Shown one piece after another: positions 36,728-48,593 of a DNA stretch of 64,000 nt. The stretch's first letter is position 1, and each line of letters opens with the position of its first letter. The notes under the pieces are model-generated. The model was not told the DNA's origin. It made no database searches and saw only the letters and a list, made by a program, of their open reading frames with translations. This DNA comes from Lumnitzera littorea (Eukaryota; Streptophyta; Magnoliopsida; Myrtales; Combretaceae). The position numbers and the translations under genes were made by a program. The stretch is taken from contig JAMXBB010000007.1 in assembly GCA_024138015.1 (NCBI GenBank), positions 64,743,377 through 64,807,376 of the forward strand, read 5' to 3'.

Positions 36728-39700
36728 ACCAGAAATATATAAGCTACACTACAATTGTACTAGGATACCTGGTGATCGAGACATCCATACTAGTGTAATT
36801 ACTTGATGACTTAACTTATATAAACTCGTTGGCATTGTTTTCCATACATGCTAACACCCTTCACCATCTTCGCACAGCGGCTAACTTGCCGACGATAGTC
36901 ATTTAGCTAATGAAGGGATATAGTCTATCAAGGAGCGTCGTAGCATGACATGTAGCCTATAGCTAGCGCATTTAAAGTCGACACACCCTAAGTTGGTAGT
37001 ACCCCCTCATAGTAAAGGTAAAGGGAGGCAAACGCATAGTGAAAGTCCCGTTCGGAGATTGTGCTAGAAAGGTCCCCATCTCCAACGTCAATCTCTGCAA
37101 TTGATGCTAAGTCTTCGGGCACATCAGCACCATATGATCCTCATGAGCCACGTTTTACGCAGCATTCAGCACACAGTAGATCTTTAACAACATTGTTGGT
37201 AGCTCGACAGTTGATACGAGCTGCTTTGACCCTGCTTTTGTCTTTTATATTAACTCTCTCCCGTTCTAATACGAGTTGTTCGATTTAATAGGTTCGGGAA
37301 TAGGAGAGGGTGTCGTACACCTTTAACCCTCTTGCTAAATAGAGTTTGGTGCCTCTTTGGGACTCAAAACCACCTACTCTACATGGCACATGGCAAGTTC
37401 CACATGCTTAGCCTTTTTGACGAAGACAATGATGCTCACCTACGACTGCCTTTGTTGAGAAAGCGATAGAAGGCAGGGATGTTGGGAGGAAAGAGGAGGA
37501 AGAAAAGAAAGAGGATGTAGAAGGGATGGAAGACGAAAGAAAGAGAGGACAGTTCAAGTGGTGTTGATATCGGTGGCGGTGATGGGAAGGACATGAACTG
37601 AACGGAATTTCGACGAGTTATTTTCTGGTCAACAATGGAGGACAAAACATAACTCATATAATGTTCTTTATTCACAAATTTTCGAAACGGGATTTACTTG
37701 GAAATTGCTATTACATGGGACAAAAGTGAAGACATACCAGGGATAAGGGTGAACGGCAATAACTAATCTATGTATATTGTAGTGCTTAATTAACACTTTA
37801 TTATATCTATGCCATATTTATAAACAACTAATCTATTTATGATTTAGTTAAACTTATTCAATATCTTTCTACATGCAAAAATGAACAAATAACCGGAACA
37901 TTATTGGCAGCTTATGTTATCGTGCAAAAGATTAATATGGACAGATGGATTATATAAAATATTTCAAACAAAAAGGGCAAATTACCGTATTTGGTTCATA
38001 AAAGTTTACCTCTACTTCTTCATTTATGAACTTAATTATAGATACATTTCTAAGAATCGATATATCAAAATATTGAAAATAAAACCGTACAGAAAGTGGA
38101 ATGAAGAGAGATCAATGTCTCGTTGCAATTGATAATGTTACTTTAGTGTCAACCCACCCACATTATCACACTCCCAATGAACCAGAACCCAACTTGGTCC
38201 AATGATAATTAACACGTAGTTCTACTATAACCCACCGGATGCACGAAACTTCCGACAATTTAAACTTGTATGGCTCGAGAGACGAATCTATTGATAAAAA
38301 TGATGTGAACGACATTAATAATGAAGAAATGCACAACATGACACTACCTAAACAAAACTGACAGCAAAAACTAAAGTACACTGAGCTATAGGTTTCTGTG
38401 AAGGGCACCCTTTGTCGTGGCGTATCCAAACTCCCTTCTCACAAAAACATTTCATCTGAAAGCTTCGAGGAACATATGACGAGGAACATCGACGACCATA
38501 TAATCTGACGACTAAAAGTAGCCAAGCAAAAGTAGTCTCCATCTACAATAACACAAACACGTTAGACATTTGTACCCACAGGATATGGTCACTTTTTCCA
38601 CTGGGAAAAAATAAATGCTTGGGGGAAAAAAAGCCCAATCAATGACTTCAAAAGAAGATAAAAATTGTGCAGGAACACTTTTTTTTTCCCTTTCCTCCCC
38701 CGGTTGGCTGTTTTTGGGTATAGATAGAGGTGCTAACAGGACATAGTTAGCAACTGCACAATTGCTTATTTAAAGATTAATTGATATCAAAAGAAACATA
38801 GATCTTTCACATTCCATGCTTAATATATTGAAAACAATGGCATTCAATTCGTGTCCTTAATCAACTTTGCAGTAGCGTAAAGTTTTCTTTTTCTTTTTAA
38901 AGAAAAAAGGTACAAAATAATGCCCCATTCATTTTTTGTTTGACAGAAGTGGATATGGCAAAGATCATTCACATCGTCAGCACTTCTGACCCGTAGTAGA
39001 GTGGAATAGCATCTTAATCTAAACTCACGTCTCTTCCCACCATCTGCAGTTATCATCTGTTGATGGCAATGTAACATAGCTGCCTATAACATTGAGTAGA
39101 AAACACAACCGCAAAGGCCCAAAAGCTAAAACTACCAGAGAAAGGAAATCCAGTAGATATAAATTCCAAAATGAGCAACAGCATCATGCCAAAGAAGTGC
39201 CTCCCAGGATAGAAAAGGATAGGTGAAAGACACTAAAGAGCTTGAAGCCAGTTGGATGATGATAATGAAAAATTGATAAATAAATTAAGTCTTATATGCA
39301 GCATGCACATCTACTAGATAAATAACCTTGCAATGGTCATGATTTCCCCAAGCCTTGGAACAGGACTACTGGTAGAAGTCCAACAAGGAATAACAATATG
39401 AATAGAGATCGAGTTTCATTAGGGAAGCTCATGGAGCAGATAAATAAAATGCCATCAAAAGCACAGCTCCAGGACATCAGAGCTAAATTTTCCATGCTAT
39501 TTCTTCCCATTTTCTTGGAGCAATGAAAACTATAAATTAATAGATCATTTAATACAAGAAGTAGCAGGATAGTGGAATATGCTCTATCCAAGATGCAACT
39601 CAGAGGATTGGATTTTGTGCATTGACGCTTCATACTTTTGAAGCAAAAATAACAACCAAGAATTAATTTGGTATATAAAGCAACATGAATCTAGTCATAC

Positions 39701-39787
39701 CACTTCAGATGATCCCATGAAAATGGTTTGACCTTTTCAAAAGTTTTCCACCATAGGCTGCCCCAATTTTTCTTGTTCAAATCTCTA
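36728..39787. other. Intergenic DNA, no gene confirmed
   Basis: Minus-strand open stretches at 37436-37675, 38166-38542 and 39337-39633 and a plus-strand one at 37061-37288 match nothing I recognise. The one at 39337-39633 has hydrophobic segments. They could be exons of an unknown minus-strand gene, but no splice-consistent chain was found. 37490-37560 is purine-rich. Confidence 0.35.
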
Positions 39788-40330
39788 CAGACTGTTTCAT
39801 GGTAGCCCCATCGAGGAGTCATAACAAAAAGGCCTTCTAGGACCAATAAGGCAAGATAATATGAGGCACTACACATCTCCTATCCTTCAGAAGGGAAAGA
39901 AGGCTATCAGCAGTTCTTTCACCTTTCTTTTCCAAAACTCTAGTTCTTTAATAGCTTCAATGCATCTACTCTAACAGACAGTTTCATGGTAGCCCCATCA
40001 AGGAGTCATAACAAAATGGCCTTCTAGGGCAAATAAGGCAGGGTAATACGAGGCACTACACATCTCCTATCCTTCAGAAGGAAAAAATAGAAGGCCATCA
40101 GCAGTTCTTAGACCTGTCTTTTCCAAAACTCTAGTTCTTTAATAGATTCGATGCATCTACTCTGACAGAGAGTTTCATGGTAGACCCATCGAGGAGTCAT
40201 AACAAGAAGGCCTTCTAGGGCCAGTAAGGCGGGGTAATACAAGGCACTACACATCTCCTATCCTTCAGAAGGGAAAAATAGACTATCAACAGTTCTTACA
40301 CCTTTCTTTTCCAAAACTCTCCACAACACT
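39788..40330. repeat. Triplicated unit of about 190 bp
   Basis: Three successive copies begin at 39788, 39975 and 40166 (periods 187 and 191). Each has GTTTCATGGTAG.CCCATC, GGAGTCATAACAA, GGCACTACACATCTCCTATC and TTTTCCAAAACTCT. Copies differ by point changes and small indels. No coding potential seen. Confidence 0.9.
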
Positions 40331-40872
40331 TCCCCAAGAGCTACCATATGCCAAAGTTCCGTATTCTTGTTAATTGCTGAGGTTTTACGCTGGCTATCAA
40401 CTTAATACATATCTCTCCTCTATCAATTGTATACCATCGAGTTCCATACAATTTTCAATCAAATTATTATCATCTCTTTGGAGGCATTCACTGTATGTTT
40501 CCAAAGTATTTATATGAATTGGGAAAAGCTGATCAAATAAATCCTGGTGACTTCTTCGAGATCTTTTGAAATACAATAATCAGAGCAAATAATACTGTTT
40601 GATTTCTTCACTATGGTGTGCGTTCGTTTAGTGCCATAAGAAGGATGGGGACGTGAGAAATTGAAGAACCAGATACAATAAATTTTAGCATATACAACAG
40701 GTGCTGTTTTCAGCCAATTTTAGGACATGTATTAGCATTTAGTTGTGCAATTGTTTGTCCATTATCTGTCTCTAGGTGTTTCTTGTGGTAATCATCTGGT
40801 TTGTACTTGTGTCATGTGTTATAACACAAGCTATAGATGGACTTAATGGGTTAATCCAGAAAAGAGACGTAC
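40331..40872. other. Intergenic DNA, no gene recognised
   Basis: No repeat, domain or RNA gene recognised. Confidence 0.4.
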
Positions 40873-40882
40873 TTTATACAAG

Positions 40883-41571
40883 TATAGTCAAAGGCACTCG
40901 TCTTTGCACCTAAGTGCATGAGAAAAGGTGCAGACCTTGCTAAGCGCCCAGTGAGGTAAGTGTGATTTCTTAAGAAACGCCAAAAATTAAGGCACTAGGC
41001 ATGCACCTCAATAATTATTAACCCCATTTTCTACCTTTGTACCAACTTCAATACCTTACTGATAAAAATTATGGCCGATGCATTAACTCTTATTCCAAGT
41101 TTCAATATCACCTACCCAATGTCAAGCCATTGCCTATAATCATATATGCATGGAGAAGCTGTAGTCAACACACATTGTTTGCACCCATTAGCTTCCTTTA
41201 TTCCATTCTCAAGATTTTAATGTTCATATATCCCTAAAGTTTCATTTGTACATTTACCCTTGAAAATTAACATATATTTAGCTAATCATCGTATTTAGAA
41301 CCATTGCTTATTACTACAGAAATTATTATCACAATCCAGGGACCAAAAATATTTTTGGTGATGGATGATACAATTCAAATTATTCTAGATTACATATATA
41401 ATATGTAGTACTAAGTTAAATATATTAGAGGCAACATGATATAGCATATTGAGTATTTCCAATTAAATCTACAAATCGTGCCTCACTTTAGTGCATGCCT
41501 CTTGCTATGGGTAATAAGGGGTTGTGCGACGAATGCACTTTTCATCTTTCGACAACACTGGTTTATACAAG
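40883..41571. mobile_element. Possible Mutator-like non-autonomous DNA element
   Basis: A 689-bp interval is flanked by an identical 10-bp repeat TTTATACAAG (40873-40882 and 41572-41581). Its ends carry loosely inverted related words: left GTCAAAGGCACTCGTCTTTG, right complement GTCGAAAG...GCATTCGTCGCAC. No transposase. The 10-bp duplication fits Mutator-like elements (usually 8-11 bp). The terminal repeats are weak. Confidence 0.45.
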
Positions 41572-41581
41572 ATAGGTAGCA

Positions 41582-42529
41582 GTTAGTAGTTTAGAAAGAA
41601 AAGTAGTTGTCGTGATAAGAGGAAAATAGTAAGTTATCACTGCAAAAGGAACTCTAGGAGAAAGAGACTTTCAATCAACTCGGCTTAATTTAAAGAGCTG
41701 AATATAATTGCTTAGTGACAGTCCATACCCTTATCGCACAAACACTTTGGATCAACTAACTACAGGTCCACTGAGTTCCACCCCAGTTTGTCCCCAAATT
41801 ATATAGCTACTTATAGTGATCGCCTCCAATATCATTTGTAATGTCCCTACCTCATAATAGTCAATATCTAGAACAAGTAACTTATGAGCAATTTTCCACA
41901 TAGCTCAAAAGTTTCAAGCTAGATTTAGTATTGGCTACCTTGCCTTACTCTATCACTTCTCTTCCATGATACATGTGAAACTTCAAATCCTTCAATTTTT
42001 AGTAGCCTTCTGTAGTCAACAGACAAATCAGCAAATGATTAATGAGCAATTTTTTCCACGACTCAAGAGTTTCTAACAATATTCATTGGCCTTAGACTAT
42101 CACTTCTCTCCTAAAATACATGTGAGATTTAGAATCCTTCAATTTCCAGTAGCCTTCAATAGATTGGTACAAATATCTTAATTTTCCAAATACTGAAAAA
42201 ATGAAAATTAAGCCTCATTAAGTAACACATTCCTATCCAAAAATCTACTTACGCAAAAAAATTAAGAAATTTTTTTCAAAATTATTTTTATATTTTTCAA
42301 GTATTTGGGGTTTGGGGGGGTGGGTGGGAAGACATTTCAGAACATGTCCCCACCAAAAACCAATTTATATTTTCACATAAAGAATTTGAAATGAACACCT
42401 AACCTTGTCTGACAGAATCTTTACCTTCATGGAATACCCAAATCTATCTTGAGTGATAGGGATATAACATTTCCTAATGCACTTCAAAGAGAGCTTTTCA
42501 AATTGAGTGGCACAAAACTAATATTTTTC
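41582..42529. other. Intergenic DNA with a G-rich run
   Basis: No gene recognised. 42307-42328 is a G-run cluster that fits a four-tract quadruplex pattern. Confidence 0.45.
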
Positions 42530-43140
42530 CTCAGCTTATCACCCTCAAAACATGGGCAAAACAAAGGTGGTTACCCAAAATGATGAGATGTCCTTAAGAT
42601 GCTTTGTCAATGATCAACTTAATAGTTGGATGGATTGGGTGTCATGGGAATGTGCACAAGTTTTGATGGATGATGATGAGGCCCTTAGCTAAGATTTGCA
42701 ATTGCCTGCTACAAGCTCAAAGGTACCATGAAATTAACCTATGATGTTCAACATAGGAAGTTGCATATTTTCAAGGAGGTGATTTGGCCTTGCTCAAGCT
42801 TGTCAAGGAAGAAAAAGAAGCTAGCTCCATGCTACTATGGACCATTTCCTATTACAGAGAAGTTGGGGCAGGCCACTATGAATCAGAAGCTATGATCAAA
42901 TATTACCCAGTCTTTCATACATTGTGCCTTAAAGAGTTCCATGAAGAAGCTCCATACCAACCTACTCTCCCAGATACACACCAAGGGCATATTCATCCTC
43001 CTAAGGCTATTCTGGATTCAAGCATGGTACAAACAAAAAGGAAGTTTTAGACCATTAGGAAGATTATTCGCCTGTGGATGCATCTTGGGAAGACACACAC
43101 ATGTTGTGTCAATGCTATCCAACCATGGAAATGAGGTCAC
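42530..43140 (+). pseudogene. Ty3/gypsy integrase end and chromodomain remnant (H)
   Basis: A decayed integrase segment near 42560-42660 reads like LRCFVNDQLNSWMDWVSW in one frame. The open stretch 42784-43050 opens LALLKLVKEE and has YPVFHTLCLKEFHEE, which parallel the GDLVLLKL and HPVFHVSQLK blocks after the integrase core. PKAILDSSMV and the following frame parallel the chromodomain start of Tekay/Del-type chromoviruses. The element is truncated on both sides; no LTR was assigned. Confidence 0.7.
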
Positions 43141-43485
43141 TGGCTATTTTGTACTATATGTTTTCTTTTGCAAGTGTGTTTATGTATCAAGGAGGTTAGT
43201 AAGATGTCAGTAAGTGCAAGCAGATCAGTGTGCATATTTTGTATGTCAGTTTGTGTCGTATATGTGCTGGTGTTATGTATTTAGGCAGTTACACACCAGC
43301 CACTGTGTGCTAAGTAGTGCAAGCACGCAGTCATGTTTATGTGTCAAAAATGAGTGAATGTAGGACATAGCAGTTGAACCAACCGCTCTGGTGATGCCAG
43401 ATTCATAGATTAGAAGAAAGCAGGAAAGAATCCAAGTCCTATTTTACTCAAAATACTTATGTTACATGATATTGTTGTAAAAAAG
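43141..43485. other. Short gap between gypsy remnant H and copia element E
   Basis: No coding sequence recognised. May be LTR DNA of H. Confidence 0.3.
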
Positions 43486-43697
43486 AGCGTTATTGTTAGT
43501 TTTTACTGCTTATCTTTGTCTATCATGATATTATTTGATAAGTATAGTGGTTAGGCTATCTCAGTTATGTTTATCCAGTAGAAGCTGTCAAGATCTGGCA
43601 ATATCTTATTTATCCATATCTTGTTTAGCTCCAAGTGTTGTATGTATTGACAGACAATGAAATAATAAAACTTAAGTCTTTGACTGCATTTACTTTA
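43486..43697 (+). repeat. Element E 5' LTR
   Basis: 212 bp, colinear with 47956-48174. Shares TTATTGTTAGTTTTTA and GATATTATTTGATAAGTA blocks and an AATAATAAAAC near the 3' end that could serve for polyadenylation. Confidence 0.88.
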
Positions 43698-43709
43698 TGG
43701 TATTAGAGT
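43698..43709 (+). promoter_or_regulatory. Element E primer binding site (initiator tRNA-Met)
   Basis: TGGTATTAGAGT matches TGGTATCAGAGC at 10 of 12 positions (two C-to-T changes) and abuts the 5' LTR. Confidence 0.82.
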
Positions 43710-43814
43710 CATATCTACCCTAGCCTAATTGATCACTCAACACAATAGGCGACAAAACACCATACCAAACACAAACATCTGCATCAAAACTTCAGTTTGG
43801 CACTTATCACCAAG

Positions 43815-44640
43815 ATGAGCAAACTTTGTCCAACATTAAAATAAGTCAACCTTGTATGAGAATTTCCATAGGAGATAATTCACTCCAAATCACTCAACAT
43901 AAACTGAGTGGCACGATTTTTCATGAAAGGCATCAATCTGTAAGGCTTGCAATCCGTAGAAGAGGCAAGATGGGATATTTGACTTGGACATGTCAAGCAC
44001 TTGCGGCAAATTCTCAAGAATCTGGTACATGGGAGGCCAAGGATGTAATGGCTTGGCTTGTGAACTTGATGGAACCCAAAACTGGAAGAATTTATTTGTT
44101 TTGCAATAATGCAAAGGAGATTTGGGATTTATTCCATGAAATGTATTCAGATATGGATGCTCCCAATGCTTTGAGCTCCAATCAAAAATCAGACTCAATA
44201 CTCAAGGTAATCAAACTATGACAGAGTACTATGATTCTCTAATGGAGCTATGGCAAAAAATTGGCTTACAATATGATATTGAAAGGTCATGTTCTAAGGA
44301 TGGGGTTAAGTTTGCAAAACTGCAAGAGAAGAACAGAGTTTTTTATTTTCTATAGAGATTAAATGCTAATTTAGATCGTGTGTGTGGGCATATGTTAGGG
44401 CAAAAACGCTTTCCTAATCTAAAGGAGGTGTTCACAAAAGTATGAATGGAAGGAGCTAGGAAGAGGGTAAAGGGAACAATATTAACATCTGATAAGGGCC
44501 GAGGCCACTCAAATTTGGCCTTCACGACATGGAAGGAGAAAATCCACGATAAGGCATGGTGCGATTTTGTAAGTATTATCACACAAGAAATACACGTTGG
44601 AAACTCAACAACAAGCCAATTAAGTGCTGCATCTTGCACC
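43815..44640 (+). pseudogene. Element E gag remnant
   Basis: The 43826-44221 stretch carries ITQHKLSG, QSVRLAIRRRGKMGYL and WLVNLMEPKTGRIYLF, the standard start of plant copia gag (QHKLNG...W..V...L). A zinc-finger-like HDKAWCDF segment follows at about 44546. Stops separate the parts. Confidence 0.88.
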
Positions 44641-44799
44641 AGTGGCTAAGACAACAAGCAATGATGAAATAAGAGGTGGTATGAATCTGACATCTAATCA
44701 GATTGCTTTGCTTGGCTTCCTAAAAACTCATAGGAGTGTGATGAGAAAGAAAAGATAGACGAGTGGCTATCTTTGGCATCAACAATGCAAAAAGGTACA

Positions 44800-47700
44800 C
44801 ATTTGCCCTCATTTAAGTATTAGATAACCAACAAGTGGATAATTGACTCAGGGGCTACTAATCATATGTGTAATTCTTTACACTATTTTAAGGATTTTAC
44901 TCCATGTACTCATAAAATCCACATGGTAAGTGGGAATTATATGTTCTCTAAAGAGAAAGAAGTGGTATGGATTGGTGATTTGCATTTGTATGACACCTTG
45001 TATGTTTCTAGAATGTAGTATAATCAGATATCAATCAATAAATTGGTGAGAAATATGGCTTGTCAAGTAATATTCACTCCTTCTCATTGTATGTTTCAAT
45101 ACCAATCTTCGGGAAAAATGATTGACAATGCTGAAAAAGATAATGAGCTTTACTACCAAGAGAGCCAAGTTGAGTCCAAGTCCCTCACTAAGTCTACTAA
45201 GTGTGAAATTATGTTGTAGCATCAATGCCTTAGTCATCCAGCTTTTTCCTTACTTGTCTTGAATGTATCTAAAACTATTTGAAAATAAAGATGTTACTAA
45301 ATTCCAATATTAGCCTTGTGTTCTTTCCAAGTTTGCTAGGACACACTCTCCTGTTCAATCTTACAAATCATCTCAACCATTCTACTTGATTCATAGTGAT
45401 ATTTGGGGATCAACTAAGGTCACCCCTTTATATACAAGTGGTTTATAACTTCCATCGATAACCATTCGAAAATTTATTGGGTTTATTTGTTGAGAAAAAA
45501 GTAAGAAGCATGCCATATATTCCAGAAATTTCACAAGTTGGTATCAAATGTTTTCCAGGCTTAAATACAAGTTGTTTGATCTAATAATGGTAGAGAGTAC
45601 TTCTCTAAAGAATTTGAAAACCATCTAAGTGTTCAAGGCATTATTCACCAAAGCTCTTGTGCATACACTCCACAACAAATTAGTGTAGAAGAAAGAAAAA
45701 ATCGACACTTGTTTGAGATTGCTCAATCCCCATTGTTAGCCGTGCCTATCCCTCATTTTTTTTTTTTTTTTGTTTTAGGGGGGAAGCTATCTTGACTTCA
45801 ACCTATTTGATCAATAGACTTCCCTCTAAAACCCTAAGCTATCAAACTCCCCTGGGTGTGTTCATACACACATCTAGTTCATTACCACCAAAAGTGTTTG
45901 GATGCACATTATGTGCCTAAGCATTCCCAAAATAGACCAGTAAAGCACTTCAATGGGTATTCATTGGGTGTTTACCATTTCAAAAAGGATACAAATGCTA
46001 TCCACCATCTAAACAGGTCATTACTACTTCTGATGTTGTGTTCTAAACAAAGCCCCTATTTCAACACTACTATTCTAATGTAAGGTGACAGTGTTGGCAA
46101 TGTGTTTCTACCACTTATTCCAGAACTCTACATTTCCAATGAACAAAATCATGGGAATAATGCCAATGAGGAAACTTTCTTGATTTCTTATGAAAAAGGG
46201 ACCAGCAAATCAGAAAATTCTCCCTCTACTCTCCATGTCTATATCAGGTGGCCCAAACATGTTCAATACAAGCCAACATATGCGCTGGAAGACCAGCAAG
46301 AGTCAAGTGAGCAATTGTGTTACGGAAAGGAAGGAGGAGTTGTGCCAGGTGATTTCAAGCCATCTATCTTATGCAAGAATTTCACCTACATACCAAACAT
46401 TTTGGCTAGGATAGATGAGGAGAAATTACCAAAAACTATTGGTGAAGCTATGTCTAATGACAAAGTGGAAGAAAGCCGTTATGGAGAAGACGCAAACTTT
46501 ACAACATAACAATACTTAGGAGATTTATAAGCTACCTGAAGGGAAGAGACCAATAGGTAGTAGGTAGGTGTTTAGCATCAAACACAAGTTCGATAAAAGT
46601 GCATACAAATACAAAGCTCGCTTGGTTACTCAAGGGTACATGAAAACATATGGCCTAGACTATGAAGAGACGTTTGTTCCAGTAGCAAAGTTGAATTCCA
46701 TCAAGGTAATATTGTCTCTGGCAGCTAATCTAGACAGGCCCTTCTATCAACTAAATGTGAAATGCGTTTCAAAATAGTGATTTAGAAGAGAAAATATTTA
46801 TGAAGTTTTTGCTTGGTTTGAAACCAAAGATACAAGAGGTAAAGTGTGTTGACTAAAGTCCCTATACGGGCTGAAGCAGTTGCCAAGAGCTTAGTTTAAA
46901 AAATTTTGTGAATCCCTGATTAATTTTGGATATTATCAATGCCAAGCTGAACATATACTATTTGCGAAGTTTGGTCCGGATGGGAAGAGATCCGTTCTTA
47001 TAATGTAGATGGATGATATCATATTGATAGGTGATGATTGGGCCAAAATTGCAAACTTAAAGAATAAGATCGGTGACAAATTTAAGACTAAAGACTTAGA
47101 AAACCTCAAGTACTTCTTAGGAATGGAGGTGGCACGTACAAAGAAAAGCATTCTCATCAGTCAACATCCTTGATTTGCTAATGGAAATGGGAAAGCTTGG
47201 GTGTAAACTTAAAAATACTTCGTTACTCTCAAATTGGAAGAACCAGTCCCAAGAATGCTCCTATTGATAAGGAGAGATATCAAAAGCTTGTGGGAAGATT
47301 AATCTACCTATCTCAATCAAGACTAGATTTGGCTCATGCTATTAGCATGGTTAGTCGGTTTATGCACTCACCCACCAAAATTCATGAAGAAGCTGTCAAT
47401 CATGTGCACAGATATCTTAAGGGATCACTTGGAAAAAGATTATTCATCGGAAAAACGTGTAGAGATTTAGTTGCATATGTTGATGCGGATGGAGGTGGTA
47501 ATGGACTTAATTCTAAGTCAAACACTAAGTTTTGCACCAAAATTTAGGATAATTTAGTTACTTGGAGAAGTAAAAAGCAACCTGTAGTTACAAGGAATAG
47601 TGTTGAAGCTAAGTATAGGGCAATAGCTCAAGGAATGTGTGGAATATAATATGGCTGCAACAACTACTTGCAGAATTGAAGATTGAGTAGACTTCTCCAA

Positions 47701-47930
47701 CTCTATACAATGACAACAAATTAACAATTGGTGTATTGAAAAATCCCATTCAGCATGAGAGAGTGAAACATGTTAGAATTTATAGAAATTTTATAAAAGC
47801 AAAGAGATTGAAGAAAGTGACATTCATGTGAAGTATAAACCTACCAAGCAACAAGAGGCTGATGTACTTACAAAATCTTTGGCGATATCATTGTTTGTGG
47901 ATTTATTATCCAAGCTAGGAATGAGTAATA
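44800..47930 (+). pseudogene. Element E pol remnant (protease, integrase, RT, RNase H)
   Basis: Protease has WIIDSGATNHMCNS at about 44835-44875, active site intact. Integrase (about 45200-45750) has NNGREYFSKEF where the second catalytic Asp would be, so it reads Asn. RT starts near 46570 (YKARLVTQGYMKTYGLDYEE, then FVPVAKLNSIKVILSLAANL). The catalytic site at about 47003-47040 reads a stop then MDDIILIGDD. YFLGMEVARTKKSILISQHP precedes RNase H with RYQKLVGRLIYLSQSR, and WRSKKQPVV at about 47560. Multiple lesions make it non-functional. Confidence 0.9.
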
Positions 47931-47955
47931 TCTACTCCTTAGCTTGAAGGGGGGG

Positions 47956-48174
47956 TATAGGAAAGAGTGTTATTGTTAGTTTTTATTGTTTATCTTTGCT
48001 TATCATGATATTATTTGATAAGTACAGTGGTTACAGTTATATTTATCCAGTAAGAGTTGTCAAGCATATCTGATTCATCCATATCTAGTTGAGCTCCTTG
48101 GTGCTGCATATATTTACAGACCATGGAATAATAAAACTCTAGACTTTGACTCCATTTTACTTCAAGGTTCTATC
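47956..48174 (+). repeat. Element E 3' LTR
   Basis: 219 bp, directly after the polypurine tract. Begins TATAGG where the 5' copy has TGTAAA. Confidence 0.88.
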
Positions 48175-48593
48175 AAAACAAGCCCAAATTGTGATTCAGA
48201 ATCGGTAAAAGTGGTAGAAAATCAATTCAGAATAAGGGTCTGACTGCTTTTGTTCTTAATAGACCTAAGACTCAAAGCTATGCCTAATCCTGTAATACTT
48301 TACTACCCAGCAACAAAACAAATGTCCACGAATAGTACTTTAGGATTTCCCTTATTGAGTCCTACCAAAGGCAAATTATGCATAACGAACTTCAATTTAC
48401 TGGCTCAAATATTTTGTACTTAATTCACTCAACATCACATTAAGATGGTCAATTTTGAGAAACAGATCATGTAGGGAAAATGCCATTATTTTCCATATCT
48501 AAAGCAAATGAAGTAAAAACTCCAAGCAACAAGTCTTTGGGATATTAGGGATACCTTGTATGCCACAAGGACTTGCAATCCCTTCTCAGCATT
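48175..48593. other. 3' flank of the coiled-coil gene
   Basis: Sequence between the stop codon of the minus-strand gene and the copia element E. It should contain the 3' UTR, but no textbook AATAAA signal was recognised on the minus strand. The copia 3' LTR starts the next repeat only about 420 bp beyond the stop codon. Confidence 0.4.

Larger units (their letters stand above)
43486..48174 (+). mobile_element. Ty1/copia retrotransposon E, complete but inactive
   Basis: 4689 bp with short LTRs (43486-43697 and 47956-48174), a primer site directly after the 5' LTR, a G-rich polypurine tract (GAAGGGGGGG) ending at 47955, and the copia gene order gag-protease-integrase-RT-RNase H. Every domain is recognisable but broken by stops and shifts. 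Flanking pentamers (ATTGT and AGGTT) do not match, so the target duplication has decayed or the ends are off by a few bases. Confidence 0.92.

Noticed and set aside
37061..37288. Plus-strand 75-residue open frame
   Set aside because: Serine-, leucine-rich with no recognisable family, no clear exon partners and no promoter signal. Chance cannot be excluded.
38166..38542. Overlapping minus-strand frames, one cysteine-containing, as possible exons
   Set aside because: I could not build a splice-consistent chain or recognise a family; left as unassigned DNA.
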